A stretch of 64,000 bases of DNA from assembly GCA_030068145.1 (NCBI GenBank), contig JAPJBO010000119.1:248001-312000 (forward strand), written 5' to 3'. The position numbers and the translations under genes were made by a program. Source of the stretch: Diplonema papillatum (lineage: Eukaryota; Euglenozoa; Diplonemea; Diplonemida; Diplonemidae). Positions 10,316 through 20,539 of the stretch are shown piece by piece. The notes under the pieces were generated by a model. It ran no database searches and was not told where the DNA came from. It worked only from the letters and a program-made list of their open reading frames with translations. Each line of letters starts with the position of its first letter. Within the stretch, counting starts at the first letter, position 1.

Positions 10316-13300
10316 TCACGGCGCATGGGATTTGTGCGGTGCGGCGATACGGTACCGGATGACGAGCTCCTTCTTTCCGTGGCGGTAGTACCGGTCAACC
10401 GTGCCTAGGCTCCACAGAGGGTCCAGCTTCACGTCTCCAGCTAGCAGTTGGATGTACTGCTCGGGAGCGACGTGTTCGACCCTCGGAGGCGTGCCTGGTC
10501 GTTGCGAGCTCGATCCCTTTGCGCTTCCCGTGTCGGAAACAGGGAGGCCCATCGAATCCTCCCACGAGGAAAGAGAGGGAAGCTTCAGTTTGAGGCCTTT
10601 CGTTACTTCTTCAGCGATTTTGAATATCCGGACACGAGGCCCCCCAGAAAGCCTGCGGGAGGCGGCAGGCAACTCGTGCAACTCCCGGTCGCAAGACTCG
10701 AGCATGAAGAAGATGTTGTGGCTTCTGTTTGCTGGCAGATCCCGCGACTCAATCAGCTCGCACACCCACGTCGGCAACCTGCAGTTGTACTGCAGCCGGA
10801 TATTAGACTGATTCGCCAGGTCATTTGGTACTGTGAACCACTCACTGGTCTCGGCCACTTTACACGACGAGTGCGGGTGGTACGGCTCCCCTTCGTACGC
10901 GTAAACCACCTGGGCCCCGACCCCTGGGGGGTCCTGCCTGGGGTGTGGACCACCTTCCCTTCGCGACCACACCGCGATCGCGACGTCTTCCGGTATTTTG
11001 AAGCGGACGCGGATCTGGAGGATTTGAGGGCGAAATAGACTTTGGGTGCGGTATCCATATGGACCTGCGATAGTCTTGGGTAGGTACCCACATAAATTTT
11101 ACTACTGTGCGGTATTCGCACGCACTTGTGTGTGCACGGTACCGCGTACGCTCTGTAAGATGGTCACGAGTAGCATGTGCCTTCTCCTGTAAACTGATGC
11201 GTAGTTTTGGATTATTCTTTTACTTGTTAGACTTGTCGACAACTTCTTTGTTTTGTGTTGAGGTCTCCCCCGCCTGCGAAGAAAGTAGATATGTCCCTGT
11301 CGGACCCGTAACGGTACACAACCTTCGTCCACTTGTCTTTCACCGGCTAGGAAATGAACCGCAGAGGATTGACCGGCAGTTTCCAATTCTATTTTCAAGA
11401 CCTGAGACCCTCTACTTTAAAGTGCGTCGGTGAGGTGCTGTGCGAAAATAAGACGCGTCACCGGCTGACCACGGTCAAAACCGGAAAATGATGAGGGGAT
11501 GGAATTTCGTTGAACGCTTTGCCCTGGACGTTTGTTTCGTGGTGGGCGCAAAGAAACGCCGTGGATGGCCTGCGACACGTTTTCTCCAACATTGCATGCT
11601 TGGTAAAAAACCGTACACCGCGAGAGTAGGAGGTTCCTCACATTGCATGTGGCTAAAAAGAAAACGAAGAACATTTCCGGAGTTGGCGGCTTCCACCGAT
11701 GAACGAAGTAACGGACAATCGGCATCAACTGACCAAAGGTGATGAAAATGATAAGCTTCGCTTTCTGTTTCATGTACAACCGTTGCTCTGGAAATGTTCC
11801 CTTTAGTGCAACAAACGTACTACGAAAACCCCAACAGCCAGCGGACAGAAGAAGCAAACCACACCAGTGAGTTGTCTGGCAACCCGGCGTTCCGTTCATG
11901 GGCCAGCTGCTCGGAGAACCACTGCGCCCGGTCGTGGGGATCCAAGGAAATATCCCCGGGGTCTTCGAGAATCTTGTGCGGCAGCCCGTCCAGCAGGCGG
12001 GCGAAGAGGCCCAACAGAACGGACTCCCCTATGTTGATCGACGGCTTCTCAGCCTTCACAACCGAGAGCCCCGAAGGCGCCAACGACCGGTGCTCTGCCG
12101 ACACCAGGGGTGAGGCGCTGTCGCGCTCCCACGCAGTCGTTTCCGAATTCAAGGACGACGGATGGTCGAGCAGGACAGCGAGGAAGCCTCGTGTTACGTC
12201 GAGGGTACACCACGGTGACAGGGCCACCTTCGGGTACCGTTCGTTCAGTTCCTGCGCCTTCTTGTCGAGCTCCCCGTTTCGCCACACCTCGCAGAGGCTG
12301 CAGGACGTGAGGTCCCAGAGGAACAGCGTGCCCTCCGAGTCGAGGGCCAGGCAGTGCCGCTTGTTGTCGAGCACCTTCGCTTTGATGACAGGCGGGGCGC
12401 TCGGCACCGCACAGCCGGAGGCCACGGCGCACCCCATGCTGTGCACGTGGGCTGCTGTTTGTTGCTGCTCGTCTTCTTCTCGCGTGCATTCGGCGTTTTG
12501 CTGTCCGAAGATGGTTAGAGTAAAAGATGGTTGAAAATGATGGCTACGGCAGAGTGAAAGATGGTTGGGGAGGAAATCTTAGGTGCAGACAGAACCTCTC
12601 ACGTACGTTTTATGCTAGCGTCAAGTCTTCTTCGGGTGAATGCAGAGCTTTCTTTTCGTTCTTTTTACATAAGCGCTAGCTTGGAAGGAAATCCTCGACA
12701 ATAACACACTGCCAGACAAAGAACCGAAGAGATCCCAAGTGCTGTAACTACCGAACCACGTGTTGAACGGACGTGAGGTCATGCCGCTGTCCTGTCTGCA
12801 GACACTCAGGTTCTGCGCTGATGATGGTCCGCCCTATGTGTCCATGGCTTAAAGGACCGAAACACGGCGCAGACGGGACCAGTGCGGTGTTGAGCACATA
12901 CCCATTCCAAGCACGTTCTTGCAATTTCCCCTACCTGCGGAGTCTTACGCACGCCTTCCATTCGGACGGCTGTACTACTAGTGAAACAACACACGCCGAG
13001 AAACCGGGTGAAGTATGCCACAGAAGGAAACGGTGAGTCTGGGGTCACTCACCCCAGACTCACCGTTTCCTCATGTTGCATACTTCACCCAGTTTCTCGG
13101 CCTGTGTTGTTTCACAAGTCGCCCGCCTATGTCTAGTGTGACGCCTAATCACGTAAGTACGTCGTTGGCCGTTTGTCGGCACCACGAGAGAAAGAAGAAA
13201 AAGTGGAAATACTCGACGTAGCTGCTTTGACTCCGAATGGAAGGGAGGAAATATAGAGGTACAGGGGAAATACAACACAAACACAATCTGTTTTGTTCTT

Positions 13301-15740
13301 TGCTTACACCACCGTGTGTTGCTTTCTCACTCAGGACTTTTGACCTGTTGTGTTTGTGTGATTTGTCGTGTTGGAGTGGAGACTCGTGTGAGTCTGGTTT
13401 GTCGCAGGTAGGGGGAAAATCTTAGTTTAATGTTTAGGCAGGACACTGCCTCTCATGCATGTTTGATGCTAGCATCAAGTCTTCTTCGAAGAGAGTGTAA
13501 AATAGAAAAGGGTAAAAGGAAAAGGGTAAAGGGGTCGCAGGGAGTGTAAGACTCCGCAGGTAGGGTACGAAACCTTGAGGGACTAGTCACACAAGGGGGA
13601 AAATCTTAGTTTCGTGTTCAGGCGCTACTTGCCTCTCATGTGTTTGATGCTAGCATCAAGTCTTCTTCGCGGAATGAAGGGGGAAGGGAATAAAGTTGGG
13701 AGCCGTCATACCTTTTGCCGGGCAGGGTGGGCATACAAACTTGTGTTCCCAACGGACAGCGAGAAGGCGTGCCGATCAACGTGGGAGGGAGCGAGATGGT
13801 GAAGAACCTGTGTATGACGGTATCCTTAGGTACTACGAGGAGCACCCAGCCAACACGGTGTGCTCCAGCACCGGGTGGGGGAGTTACACTGTGCGGTCCG
13901 TTTTGCGAGTGTGGCACCAAATCCAATGTGACACCCGCGAATCCAATGTGAAATCCAGTGGACACCCGCAATAACAAGTGGTCATGGGGTGTCGTGTTGG
14001 ACGTTCCCCCCTGTGACCTTGTCCAGACAAGCTTATTTCCGTAAGTCCCCTGGACGAGTATTTTCATCTTGCCCCCTGATGTTGGGTTCCATCCACACTA
14101 CGTAATGCACCTGGCGATGGCACCGCGGGGCAACGTTGGGGTTTCGTGGTCGGTAGTGGTGTGCGATATGGCAATATGAGCACTGGCTGACATCTTGTTA
14201 CAGACGTGTGTTCGGTGACCATACAACGTAAGCGAGCAAACACCGCGTGTGCATGTTGAACGTATCTGCTGACCTTTCTGCGAGCGAAGAGATTGTCAAA
14301 AAAGGAATAGGCATGTGTTTGTTTGTACGTGCCTGGGAGGATTAGCCTGTTGGTGGGTGAGTACGATCGTTAGGCTAATATTTTCCCGACCAAGCTGCCA
14401 GCGTTCTCTTTCGTGTTTACAAAGCCCCGTTTCTACGGAGAAGAGGTGCACGCCACAAACAGGCGGCACGTAAGATGAGGAGATCATACCAAAGCCCCGT
14501 CAGCTGCGCGCGTTGAAGGAGATATGGACTGCGGCGACGACGTGAAGGCGGTTGGTGTGGAGGACGACGATTCGAAGAAGCCGCGAATGGGGTCCGAAGA
14601 GAAAACATTGTCGAGGGAATACACACTGATCGGCTGCACCGGGGAAGAGGACGCGAGCCACAGGTGGTGCCTGTGGGTCGGCGACGAGGGTCGACGGTCG
14701 AGGGTGACGTCGGCGTCTTCCTGGTCGTCAATCGCAGGCGGAGGAGATGTACAGCTGAGACCCATCGCGGTTACAGCAGCCCGCGGGGCGCACACGAGCG
14801 CTGTGGCTACTGAGCGAGTGGATCCTTCGTTGACGTGGTTGTTCGGGGAATGCAAGGGCGAGTTAGAGTGAGAGATGGACCGGTCCGCTAAGGTCAGGCA
14901 CACTGTACCGTCTCGCGCGCCGGAAAATATGGCGAGGCTGCCGTCGTGCCTGAAGCCGGGCACGGCAGCCGCGTCTTGGAGGAAGGCCATGCTCAGGATC
15001 GAGTTCTGCCTGTGGATGCGGTTGATCGAAAACAAACAGCTCTCCATCCGCAAGTCCCAAAAGCGGATCGTCGCGTCCGACGAGCACGAGACGACCATAG
15101 TGTCGCTGTGCGGCGCCCACGCGATGTGCCGCACCACGTTTTTGTGCCCCAAAAGCTTCATAGCCAGCCTCCCGGACTTCCAATCGACGATACTAATGTA
15201 ATCGTCGGTTGTGCCGGCAGCCACAAGGGAGCTGTGCGTGGCCAGCGAGTAGACGGACTTGTACAGTTCGGCGAACATGAATACGCCTTTCGCCGTGTTT
15301 CCTTTGGTAGAAGCTACTTGCACGTCGACGCCGCAAAGGGTCCCGTCCAGAGAGCCGGAGAATAGGAGGCCGATGTGCGGGTTGAAGGCGAGGCATTTTG
15401 CGTAGTCGGAGTGGGGGGAGATCGTGTTGACGAGGGCGGAGCGCGGGAGGGACCAGATTTTGATCTGCGAGTCGCTGGAGCAAGACGCCAAGCAGCTGTT
15501 GGGCACGCAGGCGAGGTCGTTGATCCAGTCGAGGTGGCCGTCGAACACGTTGGTCACCGTCGGCTTCCCGGACGCGATGTTCCACGTCCGCACCACACCG
15601 TCGCGACCGCCGGTCGCCACGCTCTCACGGTCGCCGCTCAGCGTGCGCACGCAATTCACGCCGCCCAGCACCGACTGCTCAGCATCCGGCTGCCCAATCA
15701 CGTACGATACTCGACGCCTCCTTCTCTTTGGGTCCATCAC
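10316..15740 (-). CDS. WDR48: WDR48/UAF1-like WD40 protein, three exons
   Basis: Exons 15740-14490, 12464-11865 and 11014-10316 join in phase 0 throughout, giving about 849 residues (human WDR48 is 677). Exon 1 encodes a beta-propeller starting RRRVSYVIGQ, close to the conserved WDR48 start, with repeats such as SVATGGRDGVVRTWN, CLASCSSDSQIKIWSL and VVSCSSDATIRFWDL. Exon 2 holds the last blade (VLDNKRHCLALDSEGTLFLW). Exon 3 carries the C-terminal ubiquitin-like (DUF3337-type) region ending in YRHGKKELVIRYR. In known systems WDR48 activates deubiquitinases such as USP1, USP12 and USP46; that role is inferred by homology. A Ser/Thr/Pro-rich linker ends exon 1. The exact exon-2 donor is chosen because it keeps phase and alignment; a second donor about 40 bases downstream is possible. 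Both introns are full of dispersed repeats. Confidence 0.85.
11510..11660 (+). repeat. Dispersed repeat, pair with 17985-18080
   Basis: Shared segments include CCTGGACGTTTGT versus CCTCGGCGTTTGT and the exact AAACGCCGTGGATGG. Both copies lie in introns of minus-strand genes. Confidence 0.55.
11669..11799. mobile_element. Short TIR element, GAACATTTCC type (copy 1)
   Basis: 131 bp bounded by GAACATTTCCGG and the complementary GGAAATGTTC. A related 201-bp version lies at 51782-51982 with the same ends and similar flanks (CGAA before, CCTTYAGTGCAAC after). No coding capacity; sits in WDR48 intron 2, just past the exon-2 donor. Confidence 0.45.
12574..12640 (+). repeat. GCTAGC-palindrome dispersed repeat (copy 1)
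   Basis: Member of a family built from AAATCTTAG, a GGCAGGA-like block and the near-palindrome TTGATGCTAGCATCAA, ending GTCTTCTT. This copy is diverged (TTTATGCTAGCGTCAAG). Others: 13417-13487, 13604-13671, 19133-19200, 19636-19678, 55854-55906. Confidence 0.6.
12712..12780 (-). repeat. Dispersed repeat, inverted partial copy
   Basis: Reverse complement of part of 55385-55450 (CGTCCGTTCAACACGTGGTT region). Other copies: 13295-13390, 53405-53590, 55275-55475. Confidence 0.6.
12783..12925 (-). repeat. Dispersed repeat family (copy 2, inverted)
   Basis: Reverse complement of 21781-21930 at high identity, and of 9296-9416 at lower identity. In WDR48 intron 1. Confidence 0.65.
12981..13115. repeat. 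Inverted repeat with 65-bp arms and 5-bp loop
   Basis: Left arm 12981-13045 and right arm 13051-13115 are reverse complements with about five differences; the loop is CACTC. A transcript from either strand would fold into a long near-perfect hairpin. It lies in intron 1 of the WDR48-like gene. Confidence 0.9.
13295..13390 (+). repeat. Dispersed repeat (CTTACACCACCGTGTGTTG family)
   Basis: Nearly identical to the first half of 55275-55475 and similar to 53405-53590. Confidence 0.65.
13417..13487 (+). repeat. GCTAGC-palindrome dispersed repeat (copy 2)
   Basis: GGGGAAAATCTTAGTTTAAT ... TTTGATGCTAGCATCAAG ... TCTTCTTCG; nearest relative is at 13604-13671. Confidence 0.7.
13604..13671 (+). repeat. 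GCTAGC-palindrome dispersed repeat (copy 3)
   Basis: Same order of blocks as at 13417-13487; both lie in WDR48 intron 1. Confidence 0.7.
13855..13971 (+). repeat. Partial copy of the minisatellite-bearing TIR element
   Basis: Contains the terminal block GCTCCAGCACCGGGTGGGGG, then GTGCGGTCC, then ATCCAATGTGACACCCGC-type units. It matches the left end of the element at 22908-23706 but has only about two internal units and no right terminal repeat. Confidence 0.65.
14305..14426 (+). repeat. Dispersed repeat (GGAGGATTAGCCTGTT family, copy 1)
   Basis: Matches the reverse complement of 33222-33345 and the plus strand at 60207-60312. Shared blocks: GTACGTGCC, GGAGGATTAGCCTGTT, TAGGCTAA, CTTTCGTGTTTAC. 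Confidence 0.65.
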
Positions 15741-16231
15741 CGCACGCTACTCGAGCCAGCGGGCGGGGGTCCCAGGGGACGGCCGACGGGGCGAAGGCAG
15801 CAAAATGCTACTCCCTCGGTCTCGTCCTCCGTGCTTTCGGGTCGGCGTTGGGCGCTGCTTTTTTTCTTTTTCTTCTTTTTACGATCGCCCGACGATTTTC
15901 TTGCTTTTTCTTTTCGTTGGCTACAGCACCCGGATACACATTATTTGTGCAGGCCGATCGGCTGACCGACCCCGGCGGGTGGTGAGAGCACCACCCAGCT
16001 TCCGCCGCACGCTTCTCTTCCTCCCCTCCCTTCTTCGCGTGTGCTGAGGCGTCGTTCCTGCGGGCGCGGTTGGCCGGCGCGGCGTCGCGTGTTCTGGAGC
16101 GGCGGCGCTGCTGCTTTTTGTGGCTCTTTCCTGTACTTTTCTTTCTTCTTCCTTTTGTGTAGAAGAGTTTTTCGTTTTCCTGCGGTGTGCTTGGCCTCTT
16201 GTTGGGGATCGAGCGTGCGGCTCTTTTTCAG
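15741..16231. other. 5' flank of WDR48-like gene
   Basis: Upstream region of the gene starting at 15740. It holds pyrimidine-rich tracts on the plus strand (15840-15920, 16120-16180). It would include the promoter, but no TATA-like or other element stands out. Confidence 0.35.
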
Positions 16232-16745
16232 TGAGCCGGTCCATCCCCGGCTGATAGACTGTGATAGACTATAACTGCTTGTGATAGCCTACGATAGTTT
16301 GGTTAGAATGCAAATAATCTGTGGCGATAATCTGCATCGCCGCCGGCGCGGCTCTTCGTGCGTGACGTATCACGCGAACACTTTCGCCTCTTCCGCTCGT
16401 CTTGATCTTCGTGCTCAGGCGCGCGTTTGGTGCTTCGCTTCTCCTTTGATTGCTCGTTCAGGTTCATCGGTCGCACGTTGACAGTTGCTTCCTCACGGCG
16501 CTTGAGCGATGGCCGTGGTGTCCTCCTGGAGTTGCCGAGGTTGATCCACCAGCACGTTGGCGCGCTTCGCTATCGCTGCTGCCGCGGGGCGTATCACCTC
16601 CGCTTTCCGCTTCTCCGCCGTCGATCCGACCCCTCTCGCCACCGCCGCACGATGGTACCCCATCTGCAAACCCGCCAACTGTCATAGACAGCAGCAGGCA
16701 GTTCGATGCACTTCCAGGAAATAGAGGAGGACGGACTCGCTGGCA
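16232..16745. mobile_element. MITE-related element with internal gene fragment
   Basis: The left end (GTGAGCCGGTCCATCCC, then TGATAGACTGTGATAGACT) and right end (CAGCAGGCAGTTCGATGCA...GGACGGACTCGCTGG) match the two halves of the 180-bp MITE at 4662-4841. Between them lie about 390 bp unrelated to the MITE. They include, on the minus strand, a homologue of the basic C-terminal exon at 3050-3414. Either the MITE captured a gene fragment or the fragment inserted into it. Confidence 0.55.
16299..16680 (-). pseudogene. Fragment homologous to the basic-tail exon
   Basis: The minus strand reads MNLNEQSKEKRSTKRAPE, then KRRKCSRDTSRTK, aligned with the 3301-3414 tail (MNLDEQSKKKRSTKRAPE). Upstream the correspondence shifts frame around 16498-16512. 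The downstream sequence continues past the homologous stop into GATTATTTGCATTCTAA, also found at 60513-60529. Likely a decayed copy. Confidence 0.5.
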
Positions 16746-17523
16746 GGTTTGCAGTGGGCCACGGAGGAGGAAGCGATCGCACAGACCTTTTTGCCGCTTG
16801 AAGTCGAGTTCGGAATGCATCTGCCGCTCCACGGGCACAACCCGCTGGGAACAGAAAATGCTGCGGGACGGGAAGGATGTCGCCAACCATAAGACAACAC
16901 GCAGAGGAGCCATACACGGGAAAAACAGGATGCTGGTATGCTGAAAACGCTCCGGAGGCTTTTCGTGTTATTCTGCAGATGCTTTGAGCCTGTTGGTGTC
17001 TATGTTTTCGTACGTCTTTGACCATGGTTAAGTGAGCAAATGGTGTCAGTCGAAGCTAGTGAAGCTTCGACGCCGCCCGGAAGAGAGGAAGCCCTGGAGA
17101 GGTCTGCGCTAAAGGCCGCACACGGAGCTGTCGACCAAGTAGGGAACGAGGACACATGAACTGAGCCTGCGGCCGGATCACAGGGCCGGAGAAACAAGAG
17201 GAGGAAGCAGGTGCGGCCGGCGGGAAGAAGCAGACGCCGTGCAGAAGATGCAGAGCAGAACACACGAAGCGGTCCAGTGACTCAGTTTCACTGAGGGAGT
17301 TGATGCACCACGAAAGTCGATAAGAGAGTTTGGATTAAAAAGCAAAGAATCTGTGGTGATAATACTTCTGCATCTACTGCAACGTTCCAGTTGCAAAGAC
17401 GTTCTTACTTCTCCCTTTCTTCCAGGCAATTCTCGTCAAAGTCGTGTGTGTCAAAACGTTCAGGACCCGCGGGATGGAAGAGCCGCACCTGCTAGAACCG
17501 CCCATAAGCATAAGTGATAAGTG
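16746..17523. other. Region without a supported gene
   Basis: Apart from the repeat at 17281-17445 nothing is supported. Minus-strand open frames at 16594-17025 and 17000-17263 lack protein-family features. Confidence 0.35.
17281..17445 (+). repeat. Dispersed repeat, pair with 51245-51455
   Basis: Shares AGTTTCACTGAGGGAGTTGA at the left end and the CAAAGACKTGTTCTTACTT ... TTCTCGTCA block at the right end. The middle differs. Positions 17324-17372 also resemble 16299-16340 (AATCTGTGGYGATAAT). Confidence 0.55.
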
Positions 17524-19105
17524 TCACAACACTCGTCGCATGAGGGGAGGCGTGTCCGGCTGGCACGCAGGGTGCGCGGCTTTGACGGCGGGGTGCTCGA
17601 AGATGCTTTTGCTGACGGACGCCACCGTCGGGAAGTCGTCCAGCGGGACGTCGAACTTGTCGGTCGCGTTCAGGACCTGAGGGGCCAGGCAGCAGTCGGC
17701 CATCGACAGCTGGTCGCCGACGCAGTACCGGCCGGACGTCTCCGCGAGCCGCGCTTCGACGGCGGCCAGCCCGTGCCGGATCCAGTGCTGCGCCCACGGC
17801 TGCGCCTCGGCGCGGCCGTACCGCTCCTTCACCAGCTTCAGCGCGCCCAGGTTCTGCAGCGGCTGGATCCCGCAGCACACCTGCGCGGAGATCTCGCGAA
17901 TCCGCGCCCGCGCGGCCGCGTCGCCTGTGGCCGAGTGGTTTCATCTTTCAAGGAAACGAAGACGCGCCGCACGGCTGTTGAAACCGAATTGTTTTTCGTT
18001 GGGCGCTTTGTCCTCGGCGTTTGTTGGTGGCGCTTGGTACACACAGGGAAACGCCGTGGATGGTCTGTGACGTATTTCGTAAAGGAAAAAATTTGCGCAC
18101 TTCCTCCAAACCTGTTTTCTCTAACGGGAGTGAGAATAGTACGCTGCCATCGATCGGTTTGTTGCCCACAATCAACCGGGGTTGATTTGGGTTTTGTTAA
18201 GACGAATTTCGTTTTGTTCGCGTGCCGGTCGATAGTTTACCGCTTGGATCTGCCCTGCCTAATTTTCGGGAACTCTGTGGCACGTCGTTTTGGCCTGAGC
18301 AATACTTGCGGGGCAAATCGCAAGATATTTAAAGGAAGGGGGGTCGAATAATAACAGTTATTTGACACACGTCTGGTTGCCTAAAAACACTACCACGACT
18401 TGATCCTGCTACTGTTCGGCTACCCGGAACTTTTTTTAGTATTGGACAAATCAAATCGAATAATAACACAGGTGTTATTATTTGACCCCCCTCCCCCCCC
18501 CCCCCCCTTTACTAATATTTGGTGCCAAAGTAATGCGTAGTTTTGCTTTATTCTTTTACTTTTTAGTTGTCGACAACTTGTTTTTGTGTTGAGGTGTCAT
18601 TCAGATGCAAAACTAAAGCCGCCCGCGTCAAATTTTGTTAAGCAGCGGCTGCCAAAACTTGTCGTGACACCTATGATCAAAGTAAGTAGGGAAGGAGGAA
18701 GGGGGGTAGTGAATATTTGACGGTCCTAGCGGGAAATCCGGTGTAAGGTGAAAAAGAGGAGCTCAGATCTGGTCCCCCCTGACTGTGCTGCCGCCGCCGC
18801 CCTCCCGAGAAACAAGAAGAAACACAGATACCCGGCAGCAGTTTTGGTCCTGGCGCCGTTTCGTCGAGGAATTCGATGATGGCCGCGGATTCCGAGCAGG
18901 AGAACTCGCCGGCCCCATCGGTCGCCACGAAGAACGGCACCACCTGCGCCGGGTTCATGGCCTTGAAAGCGGTCATTTTGTGCTCGCCGGAGCCGATGTC
19001 GACTGGTATATATTCGTACCTCAAGCCCTTGTACGCCAGTGCGATGCGCACTCGAAACGAGCAACTGCTCGTCCAAAAACTGTACAACTTATACGTCGCC
19101 GGCAT
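17524..19105 (-). CDS. GSTZ1: Maleylacetoacetate isomerase / zeta-class GST, two exons
   Basis: Exons 19105-18832 and 17924-17524 join in phase 1, giving 224 residues, the normal length for the family. The N-terminal thioredoxin-like domain has the zeta-class signature SSCSFRVRIALAYKG, then NPAQVVPFF and the glutathione-binding CSESAAIIEFLDE. Exon 2 is the helical domain with ISAQVCCGIQPLQNLGALK, WAQHWI, YCVGDQLSMADCCLAPQ and the ending HPACQPDTPP. The family isomerises maleylacetoacetate to fumarylacetoacetate in tyrosine breakdown, using glutathione, and can also process alpha-halo acids. No targeting peptide is apparent, so it is probably cytosolic. The intron contains a TIR element (18338-18492) and two other repeats. 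The gene looks intact. Confidence 0.92.
18096..18200 (+). repeat. Dispersed repeat (AACGGGAGTGAG family, copy 1)
   Basis: Blocks GCGCACTTCCT, CAAACCTGTTTT and AACGGGAGTGAGAATAGTAC are shared with 53085-53185 (+) and 63310-63415 (inverted). Confidence 0.65.
18338..18492 (+). mobile_element. TIR element GGGGTCGAATAATAACA type (copy 1)
   Basis: About 155 bp, starting GGGGGGTCGAATAATAACA and ending GTTATTATTTGACCCCCC. The inside matches the reverse complement of 32782-32927. Non-coding; in the GSTZ intron. Confidence 0.8.
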
Positions 19106-19132
19106 TTCTGCTTCCCTTCACAGTGGCCCAGG

Positions 19133-19200
19133 GGGGAAAATCTTAGTTTAATGTTTAGGCAGGAGACCGTGCATCTTTGATGCTAACACCTAGTCTTCTT
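19133..19200 (+). repeat. GCTAGC-palindrome dispersed repeat (copy 4)
   Basis: Has GGGGAAAATCTTAGTTTAAT and TTTAGGCAGGAGACC intact, but the palindrome has decayed (TTGATGCTAACACC). A shorter relative follows at 19636-19678. Both flank a (CTGATT)n-like stretch at 19368-19392. Confidence 0.65.
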
Positions 19201-20461
19201 GCGTTATTTGTGGATTAGAAGGTCGGTATTTTAAAGCCTCCGGTTGACCGTAGAGGCTTGGGTATGGAGGGGGTTGAGAAAAAGTGAGAGGGTGCCGCTC
19301 GTTTCGGGTGATGTGTCGTTCCGTTGTGAAACCTTGTGAAGTCCGATGGCAGGCCTGACACGGGCCCTGATTCTGATTCTGATTCTGATTCTGGAAAGGC
19401 TTACAGCCGCTACGCCCTCCACGGGTCGACAACGATCGCGCCCTCCCGCCGACTCTTTCCGGCAACTCGCGTCCTCCGCATTTCGGCGTGCCTGTCGGCG
19501 CAAACGGGAAAGCGAAGATTCCGATTCCTTTTCGGATTATGAACTCGTGAGCAACTTCCAACAACAGTTGCACCGACTAGTTGCGCCGCGCCGAACGGCG
19601 TGAAAAGTCAGGAATCTCCTTCTTAGAAGAAAGTGTAATGTTTAGGCAGGAGACCATGCATGTTTGGTGCTAGCATCGCAGCCTTCGCTTGGGGACTATT
19701 TGTTCAGCTCTATTCCCAGTTTTCCCGGGGGTTTGCCGTCAGATCGACCATCTCTTTTCAATGCAGAATCGTGGTGCCCTCCGGGAGCAGTGCAGTGAAA
19801 CGGAGAGCCCGTTGGCGAAAAGCCGGGGTTTTTGAGTACCGGGTTATCGTTACCGTTGTGGCGGGAATGGGTATGAAAGGGCGGACAAATGCGGTTGCAG
19901 TGATTACTGTCGGATGGTTGGACCTTGCATTTCTGCAGTTTTCCTATTTGCCAACTTGCACTCTGGCCAAAACCGGCTTCGGGAAACCGGGAAATTAACT
20001 CTACCTCATACTCTCTCGCCCTTACCACCACTCCACGCTGGAGCGGAAAACTGGTTTTCCAGTAATGCCTCAGTAGTGCGGTACTGCTGCACTACGGTTG
20101 ACGCTTCAGCGTTCAGTGTTAGCTGCGCTGGCGCCGGAAGTCGCTGCAAACTTCGCCATTTGACCGGACGTTTTCTGGGTGCACGGAAGGAGGAAGGGAG
20201 AACACAGGGAGCAAGACGAGCTTGTGACCAGCGCAGGGCTGAACAGGGTCTTGCAACAAACAGCATTACACGTGTTGCGGTTGACAGATGGTGGCAGGCG
20301 AAGTTAGCATTCAATATAAATACTCGAGGGGCTGCCTTGTGCTTATTTAAGGAGGTTAGAGGGACAAACAACCCAACTACAAAGTGGGTCTTTTTTGTTG
20401 TTGTTGTGAAAGCGTACGCGCTGCCACTGAACCCAAATTTGCCTGTTTCGTGTGGGCTTCA
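19200..20461. other. Region without a supported gene
   Basis: Positions 19698-20000 begin with a CTCTATTCCCAGTTTTCCCG block and end with a loosely complementary CGGGAAACCGGGAAATTAAC, which may be the remains of a TIR element. No coding region can be supported. Confidence 0.3.
19636..19678 (+). repeat. GCTAGC-palindrome dispersed repeat (copy 5, short)
   Basis: TAATGTTTAGGCAGGAGACC ... TTTGGTGCTAGCATCG. Truncated at the right side. Confidence 0.55.
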
Positions 20462-20530
20462 GCACACTTACCTCCTTTGTTCTTTCGCAGCTGGCAGCCT
20501 CCTCAAGTATTTCCTACGAAGCAGGTACTG
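20462..20530 (-). repeat. Recurring mini-exon-like unit (copy 2)
   Basis: The minus strand reads QYLLRRKYLRRLPAAKEQR followed by a donor-like GTAAGTG. It matches 41008-41075 and 4600-4661. Here its frame continues into the triplicated-exon locus upstream, so it may be a real downstream exon of that gene. Confidence 0.5.
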
Positions 20531-20539
20531 ACGCAGATG

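Noticed and set aside
14524..15965. Plus-strand frames opposite WDR48 exon 1
   Set aside because: Shadows of the WD40 coding strand.
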